Shown piece after piece: positions 1-7,421 of a DNA stretch of 38,498 bases (positions are counted from its first letter, which is position 1; each line of letters starts with the position of its first letter). Source of the DNA: a bacterium (GTDB taxonomy: Bacteria; Verrucomicrobiota; Kiritimatiellia; CAIKKV01; CAIYGI01); assembly GCA_025360745.1 (NCBI GenBank), contig JANYBP010000091.1, positions 1 through 38,498 of the forward strand. The letters are read 5' to 3'. Below the pieces are notes generated by a model. That model was not told the DNA's origin. It saw nothing but the letters and a program-made list of their open reading frames with translations, and did no database searches. The translations under genes were made by a program, and so were the position numbers.

Positions 1-26
1 GCACGGAAAATTCCCCGGTCAACAGG

Positions 27-67
27 CAAGGTCTGCCCCACACCCGGTTTTGAAAGTCAGACCCTTG
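27..67. repeat. Imperfect inverted repeat at window start
   Basis: CAAGGTCTG at 27-35 is mirrored by CAGACCCTTG at 58-67, with one bulged base and a 22-base loop. I see no convincing gene in positions 1-106. Sequences of the CAAGGTCTGAC type are often found near small transposase or REP-like elements, but no transposase is visible here, so the origin is uncertain. Confidence 0.3.
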
Positions 68-220
68 AAAATAAAGGGGCAAACGCCGCCCACCCCTCCA
101 AAATAAGCCGGTTTACCCGCGAACGGGGAAAGACGGGTTAAACAAAAATCGAAAGCCCAGACGATTTGCGATCAATTTGGCAAAGGTTTTCGACCGATTC
201 AAAAAGTTCAAGCGGCATTT

Positions 221-745
221 GTGGCGCGTTCGCTGCCGGATGAAGCATTGTGCGCCGTTCTTTGGGAATACAAAGACCGTGGCAGGAAAGGTTATGATTT
301 GACCGAACGATTCTTCTCCCTGTTCCGTTCCGTGTTTCCCGATTTAAAAATCATCGGCCCGAAACGTGCGGGCAAGGATGTGTTGTTGGGAGAAGTTTTT
401 AAAAATTACCCCAAGCCGGACCGACCCGTGGATTTTGTCATTTACGACGCCGCCAGGAAGGAAATGCTTGCGATCGGACTTGCGCGTTACGATTCCGACA
501 GGGGTGGCGCACAGGAAGATGACCGGACGGGCGGCTATCATCATTGCGCCGATGAAATTTTGAACTACGCGAAGAAGCGTCGGCTTCGAACAAAAGTCAT
601 TTTTATCAATGACGGACCGGGGCTTTTGCTTGGCTCGATGTGGAATGACTACGCTCATTTGGAGCGCAGTCGTCCCGGGAAAATCCTTGTCGCCACTTTG
701 CGGATGATTCCAGAACGGATCACGCGGGAATGGCTATTCTCGTAA
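221..745 (+). CDS. Putative type II restriction endonuclease (174 aa)
   Basis: This small, mostly soluble protein lies 7 bases upstream of a DNA methyltransferase on the same strand, which is the usual place for the restriction partner of a type II system. The middle of the protein (residues ~68-106) has the pattern PVDFVIYD, then AIGLARYDSDRGG and EDDRTGG: a buried strand followed by an acidic, Arg-rich loop. This resembles the core of PD-(D/E)xK-like nucleases, but I cannot assign the catalytic residues with certainty. The start is taken as the GTG at 221. The frame is open back to 107 with no ATG or GTG, so the true N-terminus could be longer if a rare start codon is used, and no clear Shine-Dalgarno site precedes 221. 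The restriction function is inferred mainly from the neighbour. Confidence 0.5.
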   Translation: MARSLPDEALCAVLWEYKDRGRKGYDLTERFFSLFRSVFPDLKIIGPKRAGKDVLLGEVFKNYPKPDRPVDFVIYDAARKEMLAIGLARYDSDRGGAQEDDRTGGYHHCADEILNYAKKRRLRTKVIFINDGPGLLLGSMWNDYAHLERSRPGKILVATLRMIPERITREWLFS

Positions 746-752
746 TACCATT

Positions 753-2249
753 ATGGCGACTGGAGTTCCAAAATCACGCTGGCAAGGTCCAAACCACGCG
801 AAGGCGGGGAATGGAGTCCATGCGAACAACACGGATGTCAGGCTGGTTTACGAAGGGAAAAAACCCGAACGCGAAATACTGCTGACTCCGGGCGCGAACT
901 GCCTTCAACTTTGGCCGGAACGTCCCGGTGAGGAATCCAATCGCCTTTATTCCGGCGATAATTTGCAGATTCTGGCCATGCTGCTTATAGATCCGGCCAT
1001 CCGCGGTAAAATCAGACTAGTTTATATCGACCCCCCTTACGCCACCAGGAGCGTTTTTCAGTCTCGCAACCAGGCCGATGCTTACATGGATTTGTTGGAA
1101 GGCGCACACTATTTGGAGTTTCTTCGTGAACGTCTGATTCTCTTGCGTGAACTGCTGGCCGACGACGGTTCTATCTACGTTCACTTGGACGATAACATGG
1201 CGTTTCTTGTGAAAGCGGTCATGGACGAAGTGTTTGGACGCGCCAATTTCCGTAGCTGGATCACCCGCAAGAAATGCAACCCGAAAAACTACACGCGGAA
1301 AACTTACGGCAATGTGACCGACTACATCCTGTTTTATACAAAGGGTGAAAACTACGTCTGGCATCGTCCCGTGGTTTCTTGGACGGAAGAAAAGGCGGAC
1401 AAGGAATACCAGTATGTTGAAGCGTCCACGGGGCGGCGCTGTAAAAAAGTTCCTGTTCATGCGCCAGGCGTACGCAATGGCGAGACGGGCCAAATGTGGC
1501 GCGGAATGAAGCCCCCGCCCGGAAAGCATTGGCAGTATTCACCGCGCACGCTCGACGAGATGGATGCAAGGGGGGAAATTTATTGGTCGCCCACCGGCAA
1601 CCCGCGCCGAAAAATATACCTTGATGAAAGCGACGGCATGGCCGTTCAAGACCTCTGGCTGGATTGTCGTGATGCTCACAACCAGAACATCGCTGTTTCC
1701 GGCTATCCAACTGAAAAAAACTCTGTCCTGCTGAAGCGAATCGTCGAAGCTTCGTCGAATAAAGGCGACCTTGTGTTGGATTGTTTTTCAGGTTCAGGGA
1801 CAATGCTTAGCGTGGCTTCGCAACTTGGCCGTCGTTGGATTGGCGTGGACAACAGTCGCGAGGCAATTGCCGCGACGCTCCGTCGTTTCGGCAAAGGACT
1901 TGAGCCAATGGGCGATTTTGTCGGTAGAACTTCGTTCGCGGATGAAGACGAGGATGTTTCGGCCATGCTTCCGCTTTTCGAACCGGATGATTTACGAAAG
2001 AAATTGACGAAAGTCACTCCCCCGCATCAAGCCATCAGGGATTTCGGGTTGTTTGTCCAGGAACCTTATCACGGCGAGTTTCGTGGTTTGCTTGGGCGAT
2101 GGTTGGAATGGACGAGCGAAGCGCAAATTCTCCAAATTGCCGAAACCGCGCCGCCTTATGGAATTCAAATAGAGAAGAAACCCGCGAAAAAAAACCTCAA
2201 GTTCGAAAACGCCACGAAATACGTTGTTCGTCGAAGGCGTGGCCGTTGA
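753..2249 (+). CDS. Site-specific DNA methyltransferase, adenine-type, beta class
   Basis: This 498-residue protein should transfer a methyl group from S-adenosylmethionine to a base in a specific DNA site. Catalytic motif IV is DPPY at residues 93-96, inside the strand LVYIDPPY. The SAM-binding motif FSGSG follows much later at 345-349, in LVLDCFSGSG and then RRWIGVDNS. The order DPPY before FxGxG places it in the beta class, which includes Type III Mod-like and many type II N6-adenine enzymes. The stretch RLYSGDNLQILAML (about 64-77) is typical of Mod-like proteins. The target-recognition region is probably the ~250-residue insert between the motifs. It directly follows the putative endonuclease and probably protects host DNA from it. 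N6-adenine is more likely than N4-cytosine from DPPY, but this is not certain. Confidence 0.92.
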   Translation: MATGVPKSRWQGPNHAKAGNGVHANNTDVRLVYEGKKPEREILLTPGANCLQLWPERPGEESNRLYSGDNLQILAMLLIDPAIRGKIRLVYIDPPYATRSVFQSRNQADAYMDLLEGAHYLEFLRERLILLRELLADDGSIYVHLDDNMAFLVKAVMDEVFGRANFRSWITRKKCNPKNYTRKTYGNVTDYILFYTKGENYVWHRPVVSWTEEKADKEYQYVEASTGRRCKKVPVHAPGVRNGETGQMWRGMKPPPGKHWQYSPRTLDEMDARGEIYWSPTGNPRRKIYLDESDGMAVQDLWLDCRDAHNQNIAVSGYPTEKNSVLLKRIVEASSNKGDLVLDCFSGSGTMLSVASQLGRRWIGVDNSREAIAATLRRFGKGLEPMGDFVGRTSFADEDEDVSAMLPLFEPDDLRKKLTKVTPPHQAIRDFGLFVQEPYHGEFRGLLGRWLEWTSEAQILQIAETAPPYGIQIEKKPAKKNLKFENATKYVVRRRRGR

Positions 2250-2271
2250 TTGGTGAATGACGTTTTCGGGT

Positions 2272-3522
2272 TCATGGGCCGACATACCGGTTCTTGTTCC
2301 AGCGCCCTTTGGTGATGATGCCGTCGGGGCGGGTGAGGACGCCCTCGCCGTCGGGAACGCCGGCGCGCCATTCGCCCGTGTAGATCGAGCCGTCGGCGTA
2401 GTGACAGACGCCCTTGCCGTAAACCAGGCGGTCGGCATGCCAGATGCCTTCCAGGCGGTCGCCGTTCGCGAGCACGTTGGTTCCCGTGCCCGCGCGCTGA
2501 TCGTCATGCCAGAGCCCTTCATAGCGGTCGCGATTGGGGTATGTGCAGACCCCGTAGCCTTCCCGCCGGTTGTTTTGCCAGGCGCCGGCATAAACTTCGC
2601 CGCCGGCATAATCCTGCGTGCCCTGTCCGTTACGTTCGTATCCCAGCCAGGCGCCGGTGTAACGGTCGCCGTTCAGGTCGGTGAGCGTGCCCTGCGCCTT
2701 TGCGCCGGATTTGAGCGGCGTGCCGACGTACGTGCCGCCCCTTTTCAGCACAATCGTCACGCTGCCGGGCGGCGGCGCTGGCAGGGCCGCCTTCGGAGGG
2801 GGGGCGGCATTGACGACGGTCGGCGCCGCGTTCGAGACGGCGACGGCTGGAGGAGGATTGGAATCACCGAAGAGCCGTCCCAAAAAGCCGGGTTGGTTTG
2901 GCGTGAGCAGCCGGATGGCGTCGCGGGCGTTGGATTGGCGCGCGAGATCGAGCGGGGTTTTGCCGGCGGCATTGGTGGGGGACGGGTTGGCGCCGTTCTT
3001 GAGCAGCAGGCGCATGAGTTCGACCGCGTTGCCGTTGGCGGCCCAGTGCATGGCGGTGTTGCCGCTCTGGTTGGTGGTGTTGACCCGCGCGCCGGCTTCG
3101 ATCAAAGCGCGCGTCATGGCGGTATTGGTGTTGGCGGCGGCCCAAAGCAGCGTCGAGGAGCCAGTGTCGTTGACGGCATTGACGTCCGCGCCGTTTTCCA
3201 GCAGAAAACGCACCATCTCGGTTTGACCCTGGAACGCCGCCCATTGCAACGGCGTAACGCCGTTGGTCGTGCGGGCGTTGACGTTGGCCCCGAGTTTGAG
3301 CAACAGGCGGGCCACGGCGATGTCGCCATTGGCCGCGGATAGATGCAGGGGCGTGGCGCCTTCGGGAGTTTGTTCGGCGACAGCCTCGCGCGGACTGGCA
3401 TCGATCGCGGCCTTGAGGGCGGCGACATCGTGCCGCCGGGCGGCATCGATGGCCGGCCCCGCCAGGGTTATCGAACTCAGCATGAAAAGAATCGAACTGG
3501 ACCAAACTGCAATACGCTTCAT
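2272..3522 (-). CDS. Secreted ankyrin-repeat and MORN-repeat protein
   Basis: This 416-residue protein starts with a signal peptide (MKRIAVWSSSILFMLSSITLAG). About five to six ankyrin repeats follow (residues ~25-205), with motifs such as TPLHLSAANGDIAVARLLL and GANVNARTTNGVTPLQWAA. A Pro/Ala-rich linker (~225-265) leads to about six MORN repeats at the C-terminus (for example GDRYTGAW, GEVYAGAW, DRYEGLW, GSIYTGEW). The frame is open upstream to 4263, but that extension is antisense to hisH. The ATG at 3522 has a strong GAAAGGGGG ribosome-binding site and begins the signal peptide. Ankyrin repeats bind proteins; MORN repeats are usually structural or lipid-associated. The actual partner is unknown. 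It is transcribed divergently from hisH. Confidence 0.88.
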   Translation of the reverse strand: MKRIAVWSSSILFMLSSITLAGPAIDAARRHDVAALKAAIDASPREAVAEQTPEGATPLHLSAANGDIAVARLLLKLGANVNARTTNGVTPLQWAAFQGQTEMVRFLLENGADVNAVNDTGSSTLLWAAANTNTAMTRALIEAGARVNTTNQSGNTAMHWAANGNAVELMRLLLKNGANPSPTNAAGKTPLDLARQSNARDAIRLLTPNQPGFLGRLFGDSNPPPAVAVSNAAPTVVNAAPPPKAALPAPPPGSVTIVLKRGGTYVGTPLKSGAKAQGTLTDLNGDRYTGAWLGYERNGQGTQDYAGGEVYAGAWQNNRREGYGVCTYPNRDRYEGLWHDDQRAGTGTNVLANGDRLEGIWHADRLVYGKGVCHYADGSIYTGEWRAGVPDGEGVLTRPDGIITKGRWNKNRYVGP

Positions 3523-3564
3523 AAAGCCCCCTTTCGCAGCGGCCGCGGGATCGCGCCGATGCGC

Positions 3565-3593
3565 TTGTACAATAGAAATGTGTCCGGCATAAT
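3565..3593 (+). promoter_or_regulatory. Candidate sigma70-type promoter for hisHF
   Basis: TTGTAC at 3565-3570 and CATAAT at 3588-3593 are separated by exactly 17 bases. The -10 box matches consensus in five of six positions and the -35 box in three. It lies about 50 bases upstream of hisH and overlaps a divergent candidate on the other strand. Confidence 0.4.
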
Positions 3594-3597
3594 GCAA
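3569..3597 (-). promoter_or_regulatory. Candidate divergent promoter for the ankyrin/MORN gene
   Basis: On the minus strand, TTGCAT (3597-3592) and TATTGT (3574-3569) are separated by 17 bases, which would give a leader of about 40 bases before the ATG at 3522. Both boxes are imperfect. The elements lie back to back with the hisHF candidate. Confidence 0.3.
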
Positions 3598-3614
3598 GCC
3601 AAGCGCGGACACCC

Positions 3615-3642
3615 GAACCCTGAACCCTAAACCCTGAACACC
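3615..3642 (+). repeat. 7-base tandem repeat in the hisH leader
   Basis: GAACCCT GAACCCT AAACCCT GAACACC: four tandem 7-mers with a few changes, lying between the candidate promoter and the hisH start. They end four bases before the ATG, and the leader shows no Shine-Dalgarno sequence. Confidence 0.75.
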
Positions 3643-3645
3643 GAA

Positions 3646-4269
3646 ATGATCGTCATCGTTGACTACAAAGCCGGCAACCTCACGAGCGTGCAACTGGGTT
3701 TTGGCGCCCTGGGGCTGGAAACGCGCGTGACGCGCGATCCCGCGGAAATTGCACGGGCCGGGCGTCTGGTGTTTCCCGGCGTAGGCGCCGCGGGGGCGGC
3801 CATGCGCAATCTGCGTGAACTGGGGCTTGTAGCGCCCCTGCAGGCGGCGGCCGCGCGCGGCATTCCCTTTCTCGGCATCTGCCTCGGCACGCAGATCGTG
3901 CTGGGGCGCTCGGAGGAGGATGGCGGCACCGAGACGCTTGGACTGCTGCCGGGAGAGGTGCGGCGCTTTCAACCGCTCGTGCCGTCCGACAAGGTGCCGC
4001 AGATCGGCTGGAACAGCGTCGCCTTCCGCCGTCCGCATCCCGTGCTGGCGGGCCTGGCCTCGGGCGGCGAATTCTATTTCGTACACAGTTATTACCCGGC
4101 GCCCGCCGACGCAACGGATGTCATCGGCGTTACCGAATATGCCGGCGCGACTTTCGCCTCGCTGCTGGGCCGCGGCAACATCGTGGCCGCCCAGTTCCAC
4201 CCGGAAAAGTCGGGACGCATCGGTCTGCAACTGTTGAAAAACTTCAGTAATTGGGACGGCCAATGTTGA
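3646..4269 (+). CDS. hisH: Imidazole glycerol phosphate synthase, glutaminase subunit HisH
   Basis: HisH (207 aa) hydrolyses glutamine and channels ammonia to HisF, which makes imidazole glycerol phosphate and AICAR in histidine biosynthesis. The class I glutamine amidotransferase signature is complete: the nucleophile elbow GICLGTQ around residue 79, the oxyanion-hole region FPGVGAAG near residue 46, and the His-Glu pair in QFHPEKSG near the C-terminus. The length is normal for the family. Its last 7 bases overlap hisF, so the two are translationally coupled. No other his genes are in the window, so histidine genes are at least partly dispersed in this genome. Confidence 0.96.
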   Translation: MIVIVDYKAGNLTSVQLGFGALGLETRVTRDPAEIARAGRLVFPGVGAAGAAMRNLRELGLVAPLQAAAARGIPFLGICLGTQIVLGRSEEDGGTETLGLLPGEVRRFQPLVPSDKVPQIGWNSVAFRRPHPVLAGLASGGEFYFVHSYYPAPADATDVIGVTEYAGATFASLLGRGNIVAAQFHPEKSGRIGLQLLKNFSNWDGQC

Positions 4270-5042
4270 CGCGGCGCATTATTCCCTGCCTTGACGTGCG
4301 TAACCGGCGCGTGACCAAAGGCGTCCGGTTCCAGAACAACGTGGATCTGGGCGATCCGATCGCTCTGGCCTCGCGCTACTATGAGGAGGGCTGCGACGAA
4401 CTGGTGGTCTACGACATTACCGCCTCCGCCGAACGCCGGCCGATCGATATCGAGATGGTGCGCGAGGTGGCGCGGGCGATCCATATCCCGTTTGCCGTCG
4501 GCGGCGGCATCGCCACGCTGGCCGACATGGAGCGCGTGCTGCTGGCGGGCGCCGAGAAGATATCCGTCAACTCGCTGGCGGTGGCCAAGCCGGCGCTGAT
4601 CGGCGAAGGCTCGCGCGCTTTTGGCGCGCAGTGCATCGTGCTGGGCATGGACCCGGTGCGGGTGGCCGGGGACGCGCGTTTTCCAAGCGGTTACGAAATC
4701 ACCACCCACGGTTTCCGCGAACGCACGGGGCTGGACGCCGTGGCCTGGGCGCGGCGCGCGGCGGATCTCGGCGCGGGTGAAATCGTGGTTAATTCCGTGG
4801 ATGCCGACGGCACGCGCCGGGGATTCGATCTGCGCTTGACGCGCCTGATCGCCGAGGCCGTCGGGGTGCCGGTGGTGGCGTCGGGCGGCGCGGGCAAGCC
4901 GGCGCACCTGACCGCGGTCTTTCGCGAAGGGCTCGCCGATGCCGCCATCGTGGCCGGGATGATTCACACCGGCGAATTCACGATCCCGCGGATCAAAGCC
5001 GAACTCGCGGCGGCGGGGATTCCCGTGCGCGCGACCTGGTGA
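4263..5042 (+). CDS. hisF: Imidazole glycerol phosphate synthase, cyclase subunit HisF
   Basis: HisF (259 aa) is the TIM-barrel synthase partner of HisH. The N-terminus LTRRIIPCLDV carries the catalytic Asp at residue 11. The second half-barrel has NSVDADGTRRGFDL with the second catalytic Asp, and phosphate-binding loops appear as AVGGGI and VASGGAG. I chose the ATG at 4263 because it gives the conserved HisF N-terminus; the frame is open a little further upstream from a TTG inside hisH. The stop (5040-5042) overlaps the GTG start of the next gene, so hisH, hisF and the HAD gene look like one operon. Confidence 0.97.
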   Translation: MLTRRIIPCLDVRNRRVTKGVRFQNNVDLGDPIALASRYYEEGCDELVVYDITASAERRPIDIEMVREVARAIHIPFAVGGGIATLADMERVLLAGAEKISVNSLAVAKPALIGEGSRAFGAQCIVLGMDPVRVAGDARFPSGYEITTHGFRERTGLDAVAWARRAADLGAGEIVVNSVDADGTRRGFDLRLTRLIAEAVGVPVVASGGAGKPAHLTAVFREGLADAAIVAGMIHTGEFTIPRIKAELAAAGIPVRATW

Positions 5043-5605
5043 GCACGAAGATGACCGCGCCCGCCGAAACGATAGATCGCGTGCCGCTGTGCGTGGACCT
5101 GGATGGCACGCTGATCGCGACCGACCTGCTCTGGGTCTCGCTGTGCCAGGTCCTGCGCCGCGCCCCCTGGCTGATCCTGAAAATGCCCTTCTGGTGGCGT
5201 CGGGGGCGGGGCTATCTCAAGGCGGAACTGGCGCGGCGGGCGCGGCTCGATTACGCGCGTCTGCCCTATCGCGGCGAAGTGCTGGCCTTTCTGCGCGCGG
5301 AGCGGGCGCGCGGGCGGCGGCTGGCGCTGGTGACGGGTAGCCACGAAAGCTATGCACGGGAATTGGCTGCGACGCTTGGATTATTCGAAGATGTGCTGGC
5401 GACGACGGCCGAGCTCAACGTTACCGGGCGCCGCAAGGCCGCGCTGCTGGTGGCGCGTTACGGACCGCGCGGATTCGACTACATCGGCAACAGCCGCGTG
5501 GATCTGCCGGTCTGGGCGGCGGCGCGGCGGGCGCTCGTCGCGCATGCCCCGGCCTGGGTGCGTGCCCGCGCGCGGGCGCAGGGCAACGTTGAGCGCGAGT
5601 GGTGA
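5039..5605 (+). CDS. HAD-superfamily phosphatase-like protein, short
   Basis: This 188-residue protein has the HAD motifs in order: motif I CVDLDGTLIATD (two Asp, near residues 19-25), motif II ALVTGSHE, a Lys in GRRKAALL, and a motif IV-like FDYIGNSRVDLPVW. It resembles the N-terminal HAD module found fused to UbiA-family prenyltransferases, where DLDGTL-type motifs precede the membrane domain, but here no prenyltransferase follows. The start is GTG at 5039, overlapping the hisF stop; an in-frame ATG at 5051 is an alternative. A phosphatase role is likely from the motifs. The substrate is unknown, and position after hisF does not prove a role in histidine synthesis. Confidence 0.78.
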   Translation: MSTKMTAPAETIDRVPLCVDLDGTLIATDLLWVSLCQVLRRAPWLILKMPFWWRRGRGYLKAELARRARLDYARLPYRGEVLAFLRAERARGRRLALVTGSHESYARELAATLGLFEDVLATTAELNVTGRRKAALLVARYGPRGFDYIGNSRVDLPVWAAARRALVAHAPAWVRARARAQGNVEREW

Positions 5606-5618
5606 ATGTCAAATTCTC

Positions 5619-5647
5619 TGGCGAACTAGTGCTTAGACCAGTATAAT
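5619..5647 (+). promoter_or_regulatory. Candidate promoter with TATAAT just before the msbA-like start
   Basis: A perfect TATAAT lies at 5642-5647, only eight bases before the ATG at 5656. The -35 region at 17-base spacing (TGGCGA) is weak. A transcript from this box would begin at or near the ATG, giving a leaderless mRNA, and no Shine-Dalgarno sequence is visible before the start. Confidence 0.4.
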
Positions 5648-5655
5648 ATGCCAAT

Positions 5656-7416
5656 ATGTCGCAACCATCCAAGGCTAAACTGACCAATCAGGACTACAAG
5701 ACCTACCGGCGGCTGCTGGGTTATCTGAAGCCCTATTACGTGCGACTGGCGGTGGGCATTTTCTTCGGCCTGATCTACGCCGGTTCGAACGGCGCGCTGT
5801 TGCTGACCTTGAAAAAGGGCGTCAACAACGTGTTCGGCCTGTCGGCGGAACAGCCCAGTTGGGCGCAGACGGCTCTGGTCGCGGCGCTGATTTTGCTGGC
5901 GAGCGCGCTGCGCGGGATCAGCGACTACCTGAGCAAGTATCTGATCCGCTGGTGCGGAAGCCGGGTGGTGCTGGACCTGCGTGCCGCGCTTTTCCGCAAA
6001 CTCAACGAACTTTCGCTCTCGTACTTCGTCGCCAGCCGGTCGGGCGATCTGATCGCGCGGACGACCAGCGACCCCAGTCTGGTGGAGAGCGCCGTCTCGA
6101 ACGTGGTCGAGGATGTGGCCAAGCAGCCGCCGACGCTGATTGTGCTGGTGGGCGTGCTCTTCTGGCTTGACCCGACCCTGGCGCTCGGCAGCCTGCTGCT
6201 GTTTCCGATCTGCATTCTGCCGGTCACTCTCTTCGGACGGCGCGTGCGGCGCTTTTCGCGCGAGGGTCAGCAGCGCATCGCCGATCTGGTCTCGATCATC
6301 CAGGAGGCGATCGTGGGTGTGCGCGTGGTCAAGGCTTTCGGCATGGAAGAAAGCGAGAATGCGCGTTTCGGCCTGCAAAACCGCTCCTTCTTCAGCCGCG
6401 TGATGCGCGTGGTGCGCGCGCAGTGCGCCGTTGAACCGTTGATGGTCTTCATCTCGATGGTGGGCGTCGCGGCGGTGCTCTTCTATATCCGCTGGAAGGC
6501 CATGCCGTTCGACTCGTTCGTCACCTTCGCCGGCGCCCTGGTGATGATGTACGGACCGGTGAAAAGCCTGAGCCGCGTGCATCTCCAGATCCAACTGGCG
6601 TCGGGCGGCGCGGACCGGATTTTCGAGGTGCTCGACACGCCCGTTGAAATCTCGAACCGGCCCCAGGCCCGCCGTTTCGAGGGGCGGATCGACACCATCG
6701 AGTTCGACCACGTTTCGTTTGCCTATGGCGCGCAGCCGATCTTGCGGGACATTTCGCTGAGCGTGAGCGCGGGACAGCGCGTGGCGCTGGTGGGCGGTTC
6801 GGGGGCCGGCAAGACCACGTTCGTGAATCTGCTGCCGCGCTTTTACGATCCGACCTCCGGCGCGCTGCGCATCAACGGCGCCGATATCCGCGATCTGACG
6901 CTGGATTCGCTGCGGCGGACCATGGGCATCGTGACGCAGGACACGGTGCTTTTCAACGACACGGTGATCGACAATATCCGCTACGGCACGCCGGAAGCCA
7001 CGCCCGAGGCGGTGATCGAGGCGGCAAAAAGAGCGCATGCCGACGAATTTATCCGCGCCCTGCCGCACGGCTACGAGACCCACGTGGGCGATCTGGGCAT
7101 GCGGCTTTCCGGCGGGCAGCGCCAGCGCATCGCGATCGCCCGCGCCTGCCTGCGGAATCCGGCGATTTTGATTCTCGACGAAGCCACCAGCGCGCTCGAT
7201 ACCGAGTCCGAGCGCGCCGTTCAGGCGGCCCTGGAAACGCTGATGCAGTCGCGGACGGTGTTCGTCATCGCGCACCGGCTTTCCACGATCGTGGCCTGCG
7301 ATCGCATCCTGGTGCTTGCCGGCGGGCGGGTGATCGAGGAAGGCACGCACGAAGCCCTGCTGGCCCGCGGCGGCGCTTACCGTCGGCTCCACGATCTACA
7401 GTTCGCCGCGGAGTAG
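5656..7416 (+). CDS. msbA: MsbA-like lipid A/lipid ABC exporter
   Basis: This 586-residue half-transporter has an N-terminal six-helix membrane domain (about 20-330) and a C-terminal nucleotide-binding domain. The ATPase motifs are complete: Walker A GGSGAGKTT (~380-388), signature LSGGQRQR (~484), Walker B ILILDEATSALD (~503-514) and the switch His in VIAHRLST. It would act as a homodimer that flips lipid, probably lipid A-core, across the inner membrane. MsbA is the closest family I recognise from length and sequence, but other B-type exporters look alike, so the exact substrate is inferred. The gene is followed after 5 bases by a very large secreted protein. Confidence 0.85.
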   Translation: MSQPSKAKLTNQDYKTYRRLLGYLKPYYVRLAVGIFFGLIYAGSNGALLLTLKKGVNNVFGLSAEQPSWAQTALVAALILLASALRGISDYLSKYLIRWCGSRVVLDLRAALFRKLNELSLSYFVASRSGDLIARTTSDPSLVESAVSNVVEDVAKQPPTLIVLVGVLFWLDPTLALGSLLLFPICILPVTLFGRRVRRFSREGQQRIADLVSIIQEAIVGVRVVKAFGMEESENARFGLQNRSFFSRVMRVVRAQCAVEPLMVFISMVGVAAVLFYIRWKAMPFDSFVTFAGALVMMYGPVKSLSRVHLQIQLASGGADRIFEVLDTPVEISNRPQARRFEGRIDTIEFDHVSFAYGAQPILRDISLSVSAGQRVALVGGSGAGKTTFVNLLPRFYDPTSGALRINGADIRDLTLDSLRRTMGIVTQDTVLFNDTVIDNIRYGTPEATPEAVIEAAKRAHADEFIRALPHGYETHVGDLGMRLSGGQRQRIAIARACLRNPAILILDEATSALDTESERAVQAALETLMQSRTVFVIAHRLSTIVACDRILVLAGGRVIEEGTHEALLARGGAYRRLHDLQFAAE

Positions 7417-7421
7417 GGCGT

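Noticed and set aside
3615..3642. Possible CRISPR or telomere-like array
   Set aside because: Units are only seven bases with no spacers and no cas genes; it is a short tandem repeat.
3523..4263. Upstream extension of the ankyrin/MORN frame
   Set aside because: It runs antisense to hisH; the signal peptide and ribosome-binding site fix the start at 3522.
5626..7392. 588-codon open frame on the minus strand
   Set aside because: It is antisense to the MsbA-like gene, whose ABC motifs are intact; its translation is low-complexity and basic/His-rich, as expected from GC-rich shadow frames.
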